A stretch of DNA of 64,000 nucleotides, from contig CBDEHK010000001.1 in NCBI GenBank assembly GCA_965238305.1, forward strand, positions 744,001 through 808,000, given 5' to 3'. The stretch is from CBDCGJ01 sp965238305 (GTDB lineage Bacteria; Pseudomonadota; Alphaproteobacteria; GCA-2731375). The translations under genes were made by a program, and so were the position numbers. Below the pieces are notes generated by a model. That model did not search any database. It saw only the letters and a list, made by a program, of their open reading frames with translations, and was not told the origin of the DNA. Position 1 is the first letter of the stretch, and each line of letters opens with the position of its first letter. Of this stretch, positions 9,028-17,360 are shown in pieces.

Positions 9028-10242
9028 TCAGGCTGATTTGCTGGCGGATGATTGAACGTCGGTGTTTTGTACCCACGGTGCAACCAATCGATTGACGTTT
9101 GTTAAACCCTCCAACAAACCGGGAACGACCACTTCCGATGGCCGTTTTTGATAGGGTAAATCCAGCAATGCCTTGATCATCGCTTCGGGATTATGGTTGC
9201 CGGTGTTTTCCAGCATCCGCAATAACCCCAGGGATTGCGCCCGACTGGCCCGCAAATGCTGCTCCATCCGCGGCTGCGTGCGGGGCACGATCAAAGCGCG
9301 CTTGTCCAGGCTCAGGATTTCGCAAAAGGTGTTGTAACCGCCCATTGCCACCACACCGGCGGCGTTCGCGACCAGGGTTTCCATTTCCGCGTCGAATGTG
9401 ATCGCCTCGACATTCTCCAGGCGTGCAGTCCGTTCGAGGAAATCGTTACGGAAATCCGGTGCCATGAAGGGACCAAAGACGATCAGCGCTGGGATCAATT
9501 GCGGGTGCCGGGTTTCATAAGCCCGTAAAACCCACTCGACCATGCTTTCGCCATCGCCGCCGCCGCCCGGGGTCACCAAAATATACGGGTTTTCGACGAT
9601 ATCGGGAACTTGACTGAAATGTTCCTCGCGCGCATTGCGCCGCAGATAACCGGTATAGGTGATCTTCTGATCGACGCCGCTTGGCAATCGGATGCCTTCC
9701 AGGGGATTGCAAATCTGCGGCAATCCGTAGATCCAGATCTCGTCGTAAAGTTCTTTCAACGCCGGCATGACATTTTTTCGCTCCCATTCAGGGACCAGAA
9801 ATTCCGGCTCGTCAAGGATATCACGCAAACCAAGCACCAGGCGGGTGCCCCGCGCTTTCAGCATTTCCAGGGTCGCCGCACATTCACCGCGTAGGCCCAA
9901 AGGTTCTTTATCGACAATAAAGACGTCGGGCGCGAAAATCTCAGCCGTATGTTTAATGATCGAAGCCCGCATCGAAACCGTTTGTTCGATATCGATATCC
10001 AGGCTGAGCGAGGTATATTCGCCGTTGCGCAATTTGATGACGCCTGGAACCCGTACAAAATCGACGCGCGCGCGGAAATCGAAACTGCCGATAATTTGCG
10101 AACCGGACAAAATCAAGACCGACATATCGGGATTTTGTTGAACCAAGGCGTGCGCCAAGGTCCGACAGCGGCGCAGGTGTCCCAGGCCCATCGTGTCGTG
10201 ACTATAGATCAGTACGCGGGAGCCCCGCACCGTAGGTTGCAT
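9028..10242 (-). CDS. MurG-like glycosyltransferase (GT28-type), first gene of the leftward glycan operon
   Basis: A 404-residue protein with a glycine-rich loop near residues 17-25 (DTMGLGHLRRCRTLA) and a GT28-type C-terminal region (MGGYNTFCEILSL, RALIVPRTQPRMEQHLRA). It is a paralogue of the gene at 4855-6015. Start at 10242 is chosen for GGGAG about 8 nt upstream; the frame stays open to 10461 but that stretch has no protein-like pattern and runs over the divergent promoter region. A hydrophilic, Lys/Ser-rich C-terminal tail is present. It heads an operon of seven overlapping or closely spaced genes running to 3567 and probably on into the ABC importer. Donor and acceptor unknown. Confidence 0.87.
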   Translation of the reverse strand: MQPTVRGSRVLIYSHDTMGLGHLRRCRTLAHALVQQNPDMSVLILSGSQIIGSFDFRARVDFVRVPGVIKLRNGEYTSLSLDIDIEQTVSMRASIIKHTAEIFAPDVFIVDKEPLGLRGECAATLEMLKARGTRLVLGLRDILDEPEFLVPEWERKNVMPALKELYDEIWIYGLPQICNPLEGIRLPSGVDQKITYTGYLRRNAREEHFSQVPDIVENPYILVTPGGGGDGESMVEWVLRAYETRHPQLIPALIVFGPFMAPDFRNDFLERTARLENVEAITFDAEMETLVANAAGVVAMGGYNTFCEILSLDKRALIVPRTQPRMEQHLRASRAQSLGLLRMLENTGNHNPEAMIKALLDLPYQKRPSEVVVPGLLEGLTNVNRLVAPWVQNTDVQSSASKSA

Positions 10243-10439
10243 CCAACAATCTCCCAAATCGACAATATTAAAGAATACCGCACAATTCCACCGTAGTTCA
10301 ATCATGATTGTGCAGTAATTTCTAGTAGTCATTTCCTGGGCCCGAATGCACCAAGGGCGTTTACCCGAGCCGACGAAGCAGCTAAAGTCAGTATTAGGGC
10401 ATTGCATATTGTTTAGGACGAGTGAGTTAGCCAGGACGC
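10243..10439. promoter_or_regulatory. Divergent promoter region between glycan operon and ABC-like gene
   Basis: About 200 nt separate the starts of two oppositely transcribed units, so promoters for both must lie here. The rightward gene has AGGA about 8 nt before its ATG and the leftward one GGGAG. No clear -35/-10 pair could be chosen by eye with confidence. Confidence 0.5.
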
Positions 10440-13136
10440 ATGGATAAGACGCTGTTTGCATATATCCGTCGCTATAGCGGTCGGCAGCAAGTTATTGTGA
10501 CCCTCATGGCGGTGGCCTCATTCCCTTTTCTGTATCTATTTTATGAACTACCCAAACTGATAATCAATGAAGCGATTAGTGCAACGACATTTGAATTTCC
10601 GCTCGATGTAAATATTGATTTTGATGCCTTCATTTTTGCGATCAGTTGGGAAACCGGCCTTAGTCTGGACCAGGAAACGTTTCTGTTTGTGCTGTGCGGC
10701 GCTTTTTTGGTCTTGGTGGTTATCAATCAGGCCTTCAAATACGTCATCAATGTCTATAAAGGGCTGACTGGCGAGCGCATGTTGCGGCGGCTTCGGTTTG
10801 AACTTTATTCCCGCGTATTGCGCTTTCCGCTGCCGACTTTCCGGAAAATGAGCCAAGGCGAGATCATTCCGATGGTCACGGCGGAAGTCGAGCCGTTGGG
10901 CGGTTTCATCGGCGACGCTTATTCTCTGCCCTCGTTCCAGGGCGGCACCCTGCTGACGATTTTGGGCTTCTTGTTTTATCAGGACTGGCGGATGGCAACC
11001 GCCGCGGTGACGCTTTATCCCTTGCAACTATGGTTGATCCCAAAACTGCAGCGCCGGGTCAACATTCTGGGTAAGGAGCGGGTCCAGAGGGTCCGCCGCC
11101 TGTCCGACAAAATCGGCGAAACCGTGCAGGGTGTGCAGGAAATCCACAGCAACGACGCTTCCAACTATGCGATGGCTGATTTCGCCGAACGCCTGGGCAG
11201 TATTTTCGATATCCGTTATCAAATTTACAAACAGAAATTTGTCATCAAATTCCTGAATAACTTCATCCAGCAATTGGGACCGTTCTTTTTCTATGCCATT
11301 GGTGGTTATTTTGTCATTCAGGGTGAGTTGGCAATCGGCACCTTGGTGGCCGCGATTGCTGCCCACAAAGATCTGGCGGCGCCGTGGAAAGCGCTGTTGA
11401 CCTATTATCAACAACAGGCCGACGCCAATATTAAATACGATCAGGTGATCAGTCAGTTCGAACCGGCGGCGATGCGGGATGCCAGCAATCAATTGGCCGA
11501 CGCGGATACCAGCGAGGCGATCGAAGGCGAGTTTTCCGGCACCAATATTATCCTTCTCGATGAACAGGAAGTGGCGGTTATCGATAGCGCTTCTTTCCGC
11601 TTCCCGCTGAGCGAACGGGTCGCGGTCGTGGGTTCCTCCGGCAGCGGTAAAGAAGAGCTTATCCAGATCATGGCGCGGCTGTTGGATCCGCAAAACGGCG
11701 GTTTGAATTTTGGCCCGATCGACCTCGATGAGGCGCCGGAAGCAATTACCGGCAGGCGCCTTTCATATGTTGGCCCGAACGCTTATATCTTTGCCGGCAC
11801 CATCGCCGATAATTTGTTCTTCGGCCTGAAACATCGCCCCCTCATCCTGCCTGAATATAGCAGCGAAGAAGCGGCAGAGCGCAAAGAATGGCATCATGAG
11901 GCGCGGCTTTCCGGCAACCTCGATTTCGATGTTCGCGCCGATTGGCTCGACTATGCCGCTGCCGGGGTTGGGGATATGCCGTCGCTCCGGCAAAAATCGT
12001 TGCAAATACTGTCGACCATGGGGTTGATGGAGGACGTCTATCGTTTCGGCTTGCGCGGCACCATCGATCCGGCGCAGCGCCAAGATGTTGCGGAAAAAGT
12101 TCTGCAGGCCCGCAAGGCGCTGCACACAGCGCTTGGCAACGATGCGGCGCTTTCGGTGTTGGTCGAAGGGTTCGATAAAGACCTCTATAATGCCAATGCA
12201 ACGGTTGGCGAAAATCTGCTGTTTGGCAACCCGATTGGTGATGCTTTCGATATGGAACGCCTGGGTGAAAATGAATATGTGCTTGAGACTTTGGCGGCCG
12301 CTGAATTAACCGAAGATTTCTTGCAAATTGGCTTCCAAGTCGCGGCGACAATGATTGAATTGTTTGCCGACTTGCCGCCGGAACACGAACTATTCCAGCA
12401 GTTTAGCTTTATCGCGGCGGAGGAATTGCCCGATATTCAGGCGCTTTTGCATCGTACCGACCGCAGCAATTTGTCGACCTTGACCGAAGAAGACCGCAAC
12501 CGGTTGATGTCGTTGCCGTTTAAATTGATCCCGGCCCGCCATCGTCTTGGTTTGATCGAAGGCGAACTGCGCGAACAAATATTGCTGGCCCGGCGGCTGT
12601 TTGCCGATAATTTGCCAGCGGAACTGGAAAATACGGTCGCTTTCTTCGATTTTGAGCTCTATAACCCGGCAGCTAACATTCAGGATAATATTCTGTTCGG
12701 CAGAATAGCGTATGGGCAAGCGGAGGCGCAGGAGCGGGTGAGTGCGTTGATTGGCGAAGTTATCGCCGGGCTGAATTTGCGTGATACAATTGCCGAAGTG
12801 GGTTTGGATTATAATGTCGGGATCGCGGGTTCTCGTCTGACCGGCGAGCAGCGGCAAAAACTGGCCCTTTCACGCGCCATGATGAAGACGCCGGATTGTT
12901 TGCTGCTGAGCGATGCGACAAACGCCTTCGACAGCACCAATCAGGCAATGGTGTTGGCGAACATTGTCGAAGCCTTCGACGGGCGGTGTTTGGTTTGGGG
13001 CGTTATGCGGCCCAGTATGGCGGAATCTTTTGACCGTATCTTGGTCATGCGTCAAGGACGGGTGGTTGAACAGGGGACCCATAGTGAACTATCGTCAAAA
13101 CAGGGATTGTATAAAGAACTACTTGATGCAGAATAG
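10440..13136 (+). CDS. ABC-exporter-like protein with stretched, catalytically degenerate ATPase domain
   Basis: An 898-residue membrane protein. Residues 1-335 look like an ABC exporter membrane domain (hydrophobic segments near 18-38, 80-100, 165-200, 270-305; TGERMLRRLRFELYSRVLRFP is a typical coupling stretch). The ATPase part is unusual: Walker A is GSSGSGKE (398-405) with Glu where Ser/Thr normally binds magnesium; signature is LTGEQ (800-804); Walker B LLLSDATNAFD (821-831) has Ala instead of the catalytic Glu; and the switch His is absent (VWGVMRPS). About 340 residues separate the first post-Q-loop motif from the signature, and the motif pattern N-(I/V/L)-x-x-N-(L/I)-x-F-G occurs three times (near 449, 583, 740). 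It leads a set with the CNB-fold protein at 13193. Hydrolysis may be lost; transport role and substrate unknown. Confidence 0.85.
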   Translation: MDKTLFAYIRRYSGRQQVIVTLMAVASFPFLYLFYELPKLIINEAISATTFEFPLDVNIDFDAFIFAISWETGLSLDQETFLFVLCGAFLVLVVINQAFKYVINVYKGLTGERMLRRLRFELYSRVLRFPLPTFRKMSQGEIIPMVTAEVEPLGGFIGDAYSLPSFQGGTLLTILGFLFYQDWRMATAAVTLYPLQLWLIPKLQRRVNILGKERVQRVRRLSDKIGETVQGVQEIHSNDASNYAMADFAERLGSIFDIRYQIYKQKFVIKFLNNFIQQLGPFFFYAIGGYFVIQGELAIGTLVAAIAAHKDLAAPWKALLTYYQQQADANIKYDQVISQFEPAAMRDASNQLADADTSEAIEGEFSGTNIILLDEQEVAVIDSASFRFPLSERVAVVGSSGSGKEELIQIMARLLDPQNGGLNFGPIDLDEAPEAITGRRLSYVGPNAYIFAGTIADNLFFGLKHRPLILPEYSSEEAAERKEWHHEARLSGNLDFDVRADWLDYAAAGVGDMPSLRQKSLQILSTMGLMEDVYRFGLRGTIDPAQRQDVAEKVLQARKALHTALGNDAALSVLVEGFDKDLYNANATVGENLLFGNPIGDAFDMERLGENEYVLETLAAAELTEDFLQIGFQVAATMIELFADLPPEHELFQQFSFIAAEELPDIQALLHRTDRSNLSTLTEEDRNRLMSLPFKLIPARHRLGLIEGELREQILLARRLFADNLPAELENTVAFFDFELYNPAANIQDNILFGRIAYGQAEAQERVSALIGEVIAGLNLRDTIAEVGLDYNVGIAGSRLTGEQRQKLALSRAMMKTPDCLLLSDATNAFDSTNQAMVLANIVEAFDGRCLVWGVMRPSMAESFDRILVMRQGRVVEQGTHSELSSKQGLYKELLDAE

Positions 13137-13192
13137 ATATTGTAAAGGGAACTAATCATGTCTGGTTGTATTGGCAGCGATGGAGGGTTTGA

Positions 13193-13660
13193 ATGAGCCT
13201 CACGGAAGAAGTCGAGCTGCTGCGGAGCATCCCGCTCTTTCAAAATGTCGAGCCGTCGAAATTGAAACTGTTGGCTTTCACCAGCGAACGGCTGACATTT
13301 GCGCCGCAACAGAAAGTGGTTTCGCAAGGCGATGTGGGTGATGCAGCCTATGTGGTGGTTAGCGGCGAAGCGGATGTGATCATTGAAACACCGGATGGGC
13401 CGCTGAAGGTCGCGACCCTCACCAAAAATGCAGTGGTTGGTGAAATAGCGATCCTTTGCGATGTGCCGCGGACCGCGACAGTGGTGGCGAATACGCAGCT
13501 GGAGACTTTGAAAATCACCAAGGACTTATTTTTCCGCCTGATTTCGGAGTTTCCGACCATGGCGGTGGAAATTATGCGCGAATTGGCGACCCGGCTGGAA
13601 CTGACCAACCTGCAAGTGGCGGAGCTGAACCGGCAACTGAGCGAGCAGAGCGGGGCGTGA
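13193..13660 (+). CDS. Stand-alone cyclic-nucleotide-binding-fold protein
   Basis: A 155-residue protein that is essentially one CRP-type cyclic nucleotide-binding beta-roll. The phosphate-binding cassette VGEIAILCDVPRTATVVA (about residues 82-99) has the Gly-Glu and Arg-Thr-Ala positions used to bind cAMP or cGMP. It has no DNA-binding helix-turn-helix: the C-terminus ends as a helix rich in Glu and Leu (EIMRELATRLELTNLQVAELN), which may form a coiled coil. Start at 13193 has GGAGGG 6 nt upstream. It sits 56 nt after the ABC-like gene and 7 nt before the methyltransferase-like gene, so it is probably a regulatory partner of one of them. No ligand is proven. Confidence 0.85.
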   Translation: MSLTEEVELLRSIPLFQNVEPSKLKLLAFTSERLTFAPQQKVVSQGDVGDAAYVVVSGEADVIIETPDGPLKVATLTKNAVVGEIAILCDVPRTATVVANTQLETLKITKDLFFRLISEFPTMAVEIMRELATRLELTNLQVAELNRQLSEQSGA

Positions 13661-13667
13661 AAATTTA

Positions 13668-14159
13668 GTGAGCCGACTAGACAGTTTCATCCGGCGGATG
13701 ACGGCGCAACGGTTGTGCCTGGACGCCGCAACCGACATGGTTGGCGATCTGCCGGGACCGATTTTGGAGTTCGGCCTGGGCAACGGCCGCACCTACGACC
13801 ATTTACGCGAACGCTGCCCGGACCGCGAAATCTTCGTTTTTGACCGTCAGATTGCGGCCCATCCCGACTGTATCCCCGATGCACAGCATATGTTGCTGGG
13901 CGACGTCCGGGAAACAATCAAGCTAGCAGCGTCAAGAATTGGCGCGCCGGCGGCTTTGGCCCATTGTGACATCGGTTCTGGCGACAAAGCGGCGACCGAA
14001 GCTTTGGCGGCCTGGCTTGGCCCTGAACTGGCGACGTTGCTTGCTCCGGGCGCCATCATTTTGGCGGATCAGCCTTATCGCCTGGACAGTTTTCATCCCC
14101 TGCCCTTGCCTGATGGGGTCGCGGCAGGACGCTATTTTTTCTATCGCTTTCAGCCTTAA
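13668..14159 (+). CDS. Small class I methyltransferase-like protein
   Basis: A 163-residue protein with a SAM-binding-like motif I, GPILEFGLGNGRTYDHLRE (about residues 30-48), and an acidic strand end REIFVFDRQI that would contact the ribose. The remaining core is short for a full methyltransferase, and no substrate domain is visible. The start is a GTG 7 nt after the stop of the cyclic-nucleotide-binding gene, so it is almost certainly in the same transcript. Conserved hypothetical proteins of this kind are described as class I SAM-dependent methyltransferases; the substrate is not known and catalytic activity is not assured. Confidence 0.75.
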   Translation: MSRLDSFIRRMTAQRLCLDAATDMVGDLPGPILEFGLGNGRTYDHLRERCPDREIFVFDRQIAAHPDCIPDAQHMLLGDVRETIKLAASRIGAPAALAHCDIGSGDKAATEALAAWLGPELATLLAPGAIILADQPYRLDSFHPLPLPDGVAAGRYFFYRFQP

Positions 14160-14171
14160 GGAATCAAATTT

Positions 14172-14600
14172 TTGACAGCCGATGTACCAGCCGCAAGCGG
14201 CCCGCCCGGTGGTCTGCGACCACCCGCAACTTTTGCCTATATGGGTGGCCAACTGGTCGAACTCGACGCCCAACGGGGTTATGCAAAAACCATCTATCAA
14301 GGGCGGGCGGAATTTTGCAATCCAGGCGGGGTCATTCAAGGCGGCTTTTTGACCGCGATGTTGGATGACGTCATGTCCCTGGCCGCGGTGGCGCAGCAGG
14401 AATTCAAACGCGTCGTGCCGACGCTGGATTTCAAAGCCAGCTTTCTGGCCCCGGTCGGGCTTGGCGATATCATCGCCGAAGGCTGGATATTGAAAGCTGG
14501 CCACCGCATCGTCTATCTGGAAGGCAAGCTTCATAATGCCAAAGGAGAGCTGGCGGTGGCAGCATCGGCAACGGCACAATTGAAGGATATCAAAGGCTGA
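14172..14600 (+). CDS. PaaI-type hotdog thioesterase
   Basis: A 142-residue single hotdog domain. The stretch FCNPGGVIQGGFLTAMLDDVMSLAA is the PaaI/4HBT active-site segment (Asn, then G-x-x-x-G-G, then the catalytic Asp). Such enzymes cleave acyl-CoA or aryl-CoA thioesters. The start is probably TTG at 14172 with AAGGAA about 9 nt before it, 12 nt after the stop of the methyltransferase-like gene. The TGA stop shares one base with the ATG of the next gene, a second thioesterase, so the two are translationally coupled and may work together or on related substrates. Confidence 0.87.
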   Translation: MTADVPAASGPPGGLRPPATFAYMGGQLVELDAQRGYAKTIYQGRAEFCNPGGVIQGGFLTAMLDDVMSLAAVAQQEFKRVVPTLDFKASFLAPVGLGDIIAEGWILKAGHRIVYLEGKLHNAKGELAVAASATAQLKDIKG

Positions 14601-15055
14601 TGGTTTGGTTAAGCGATGAAAAATTGGCCGGCTTTATGGAGCGTCGGCCACATTCCCCGGCGGCAGCGGAGTTGGGTCGCGAATTTCTGGCCATCGATCC
14701 AGAGGCGCAGGCGGTCCGCCTTTCGTTTGAGCCGACGGCGGATCACTGCAACCCGATGGGCGGCGTGCAGGGCGGCATGCTCATTGCGATGCTGGATGAA
14801 ACCATGACCGAGGCGATCGTCCTAGCAACCAAGGGCGAATTCTATATTCCGACGCTTTCCATCGAAGCGCGGTTTTTGCTGCCGGCGAAACGGGAAAAAC
14901 TGTTCGCGGTTGGCCGGGTTTTAAGGCTGGGGCGCCGCACCGCCTTTCTCGACGCGGAATTATACGACAGCCAACAAGAAAACCTGCTGGTCAGCGGCCG
15001 GGCCACGGTGACGATGGCCTCCTGGGAAAGCATCCGCGCCAAAGTCGGAACTTAA
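14600..15055 (+). CDS. PaaI-type hotdog thioesterase, second copy
   Basis: A 151-residue hotdog-fold protein with the same active-site pattern as its upstream neighbour: HCNPMGGVQGGMLIAMLDETMTEA, with Asn, Gly-Gly and Asp/Glu in the usual places. The two proteins are alike along their whole length, so they look like an old tandem duplication. It probably hydrolyses acyl-CoA thioesters. The start overlaps the previous stop by one base (TGATG). The stop overlaps by 4 nt the stop of the convergent exonuclease III gene. Acyl substrate unknown. Confidence 0.87.
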   Translation: MVWLSDEKLAGFMERRPHSPAAAELGREFLAIDPEAQAVRLSFEPTADHCNPMGGVQGGMLIAMLDETMTEAIVLATKGEFYIPTLSIEARFLLPAKREKLFAVGRVLRLGRRTAFLDAELYDSQQENLLVSGRATVTMASWESIRAKVGT

Positions 15056-15855
15056 ACCTCGATCTCGATAATCGCCGGGGCATGATCGGTGGGCGGTTTG
15101 TAAGCCCGTCCGGCCTTGTGGATATAGGAATTCTTCAGCTGCTTTTTCAGCGCCGGGGTCACCCAAACATGGTCCAAGCGGCGGCCCTTGTCGGACTGTT
15201 CCCAATTCGGCGAACGATAGCTCCACCAGGAATAAAGCCGTTCTTCTTCCGGGGTGAAATGACGAATGGCGTCGACCCAGTCATGGCTTTTTTGCATCCG
15301 CGCCATATGTTCAACTTCGATGGGCGTATGGGAGACGACTTTCAAAAGCTGCTTGTGGCTCCAGACATCGTTTTCGTGCGGCGCGACGTTAAGATCACCA
15401 AGCAGAATGAATTTATTGTCGGCTTTTTTGCGGCGGCGAAACCATTTTGTCACATCGGTCATGAAGTCCAGCTTATGGGCGAACTTGTCATTGGCCTCAC
15501 GATCGGGGTCATCGCCACCGGCGGGGATGTAAAAATTATGCAGTTCGATGCCGCCGGGGATCTGGCAGTAAAGATGGCGGGCATCGTCGATGCCGCACCA
15601 TTTTTTACGCTTGGCGTCGCTCAATTCAATGCCTTCGCGGGCAAAAGTGGCGACACCGTGATAGGCCTTTTGGCCGAACAACGCATGCATCGGATAACCG
15701 AATTCGCTAAATGCTTTCAGGGGAAACTGCTGATCGGCGACTTTGATTTCCTGCATGCATAGAATGTCCGGCTTTTCCGCCTTCAGAAACTGCGCGATCG
15801 CATCGAGCCGCGCGCGCACCGAATTTACATTCCAACTGGCGATTTTCAACCGCAT
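15052..15855 (-). CDS. xthA: Exodeoxyribonuclease III (AP endonuclease, XthA family)
   Basis: A 267-residue DNA repair enzyme of the exonuclease III family that cuts at abasic sites and trims 3' ends. Motifs are all present: IASWNVNSVRARL (residues 5-17), ILCMQEIKV with the metal-binding Glu36, GDLNVAP, and the C-terminal DHAPAIIEIEV with the catalytic Asp-His. Length is usual for the family. It reads leftward and ends convergently with the thioesterase gene, overlapping it by 4 nt. A short gap separates it from the gentisate-type hydrolase gene downstream on the map, which reads the same way; co-transcription is possible but not needed. Confidence 0.95.
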   Translation of the reverse strand: MRLKIASWNVNSVRARLDAIAQFLKAEKPDILCMQEIKVADQQFPLKAFSEFGYPMHALFGQKAYHGVATFAREGIELSDAKRKKWCGIDDARHLYCQIPGGIELHNFYIPAGGDDPDREANDKFAHKLDFMTDVTKWFRRRKKADNKFILLGDLNVAPHENDVWSHKQLLKVVSHTPIEVEHMARMQKSHDWVDAIRHFTPEEERLYSWWSYRSPNWEQSDKGRRLDHVWVTPALKKQLKNSYIHKAGRAYKPPTDHAPAIIEIEV

Positions 15856-15882
15856 GGCATTCCTATCCTTGTTTGTTTGATT

Positions 15883-16575
15883 TTAAGCTTGATAGCGGAT
15901 CGTCAGCGGGCTCAGTCCGTCGACCCCACCTTCCAGATGATCGCCGGTGGATACCGCCGCGACCCCTTCAGGCGTGCCGGTATAGATCAAATCGCCGGGT
16001 TTGAGCGTGAACAGACCGGAAAGATAGGCGATGGTTTCATCGACCTTCCAAATCATCTGCGCCAAGTCGCCGTCCTGGCGGGCCTCGCCATTGACGTTCA
16101 GCCAGATCCGGCCTTTGTCCAGATAGCCGATTTCTTCGATCGGGGTCAGCGGTGCGATCGGCGCGGCATTGTCGAACCCTTTTCCGGTATCCCAGGGCCG
16201 TCCCTGTTTTTTCGCTTCGCCCTGTAGATCGCGCCGGGTCATGTCCAGGCCGACCCCGTAACCATAAATCATCGCGCGGGCATCGCTGACGCTGATATTG
16301 GCGCCGCCGGCTTTCAAGGCAACGACCAGTTCGATTTCATGGTGCAGGTCCTGGGTTGCTGGTGGATAGGCAATGGTGCTGCCGCTGGCGATCAAGGCAT
16401 CCGCCGGTTTCTGAAAAAAGAACGGATCGTCGCGGTCCGGGTCATGGCCCATTTCGCGGGCATGGGCAGCATAATTGCGCCCGACGCAATAAACCCGCCG
16501 GGCCGGAAAGCGCCCCTCCTGTCCGGCGATCGCGACGCTTGCTTGCGCCGGGGCGTCAATAACAAAAGTCATCAA
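15883..16575 (-). CDS. Fumarylacetoacetate hydrolase family protein, probably fumarylpyruvate hydrolase
   Basis: A 230-residue single-domain FAH-family enzyme. Seen motifs: YCVGRNYAAHAREMG near residue 29, the metal-binding HHEIELVVAL near residue 78, YGYGVGLDMTRRD near 108 and the C-terminal KPGDLIYTGTPEGV. Small proteins of this type that sit beside gentisate dioxygenase usually cleave fumarylpyruvate to fumarate and pyruvate, the last step of gentisate breakdown. That specific role is inferred from the dioxygenase gene at 17361-18395 in the same orientation; a different 2-oxo acid substrate is possible. Two start codons lie in tandem (ATGATG); the choice changes one residue. Confidence 0.86.
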   Translation of the reverse strand: MMTFVIDAPAQASVAIAGQEGRFPARRVYCVGRNYAAHAREMGHDPDRDDPFFFQKPADALIASGSTIAYPPATQDLHHEIELVVALKAGGANISVSDARAMIYGYGVGLDMTRRDLQGEAKKQGRPWDTGKGFDNAAPIAPLTPIEEIGYLDKGRIWLNVNGEARQDGDLAQMIWKVDETIAYLSGLFTLKPGDLIYTGTPEGVAAVSTGDHLEGGVDGLSPLTIRYQA

Positions 16576-16604
16576 GAAATAACTCCAATAACATCGATAG
16601 AATT

Positions 16605-17201
16605 TTAGAAGAGGTGGAAAGTACCGCCGACAACGCCAATAGGCCAGCGCCCAAATTCAAACAGGCGATATTTTTGCGCGAAAGGATGGCGGTCTTCGTC
16701 TTCATGTTCCGCGGCCAACACCAACGCCGCCAGGTGACAGCCCTGGACCGCCGCCCCAATCGCTGCTTTGACCAGCTCCTCGTCGGCGATGCGGTCGATA
16801 TGGGCGTGCGCGATGGCGGCCTCCTCGATCACTTGTGCGGCCTGATTGGTGACATGGGAAAGCGTCAGCGAGACCAATTCTTCATCATAGAGCCCACAGG
16901 CATCGGTAAAAAGGCCCATCCGCATCTGCTCTTCAGCGTCCCAGGAAAGATTGTGCCAGTCCGGATTGTCGGCGGCGTCAGCCGCTTCCTCCCAGGTCTC
17001 CACCCGTAAAACACTGGTGTCGGGGAAACCCAGACCGAGCAAATAATCTTCCGCCACGATCAGTTCACGTTCATCCAATTGCGCGCCGAGGGCTGAAAAC
17101 CAAGGCACCTGCGCCACCATCTGCGCGAACTGCGCGGCACTTTGCAGACCCGGATAGTCGGAAAGATCGGGATCGCCTTCTGGGTCGTAAAAAGTGTTCA
17201 A
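16605..17201 (-). CDS. Conserved protein of unknown function in the gentisate block
   Basis: A 198-residue acidic, soluble protein with no signal peptide or membrane segment. It is mostly helical in appearance, rich in Ala, Glu and Asp, and ends with a distinctive segment HPFAQKYRLFEFGRWPIGV that looks conserved. It lies between the hydrolase and the dioxygenase in the same direction, the slot where a maleylpyruvate isomerase would often be found. It shows neither a glutathione-transferase-like nor a clear DinB-like pattern, so no isomerase function is claimed. The start at 17201 is the first ATG of the frame. Function unknown. Confidence 0.7.
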   Translation of the reverse strand: MNTFYDPEGDPDLSDYPGLQSAAQFAQMVAQVPWFSALGAQLDERELIVAEDYLLGLGFPDTSVLRVETWEEAADAADNPDWHNLSWDAEEQMRMGLFTDACGLYDEELVSLTLSHVTNQAAQVIEEAAIAHAHIDRIADEELVKAAIGAAVQGCHLAALVLAAEHEDEDRHPFAQKYRLFEFGRWPIGVVGGTFHLF

Positions 17202-17237
17202 AATTTCATCTCAGATGCATGTTTGCAAAACACCAGG

Positions 17238-17332
17238 CCAGCCCACTTCCCCGGCCCAACCACCCGTCTTGCTATGCAAGCGGAGCTTGACGGGTACCAT
17301 CATTGGGTGGTTGGGCCGGGGGAGTGGGCTGG
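17238..17332. repeat. Long inverted repeat, 28-nt arms
   Basis: Arms at 17238-17265 and 17305-17332 are complementary over 28 nt with one mismatch (T at 17248 against the opposite G). The 39-nt centre holds a further small hairpin (CTTGC-TAT-GCAAG, 17268-17280). It lies between gentisate dioxygenase and the unknown gene, both read leftward. It could be a terminator/attenuator or processing site, or a small mobile repeat. It lacks a convincing T-run directly after either arm. Confidence 0.8.
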
Positions 17333-17360
17333 TGATGACTTCAAATATCATGAACGCGCT

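Noticed and set aside
11028..11693. Open frame of 221 codons opposite the ABC-like gene
   Set aside because: Complement of a gene with strong membrane and ATPase patterns; no ribosome site or domain in the antisense frame.
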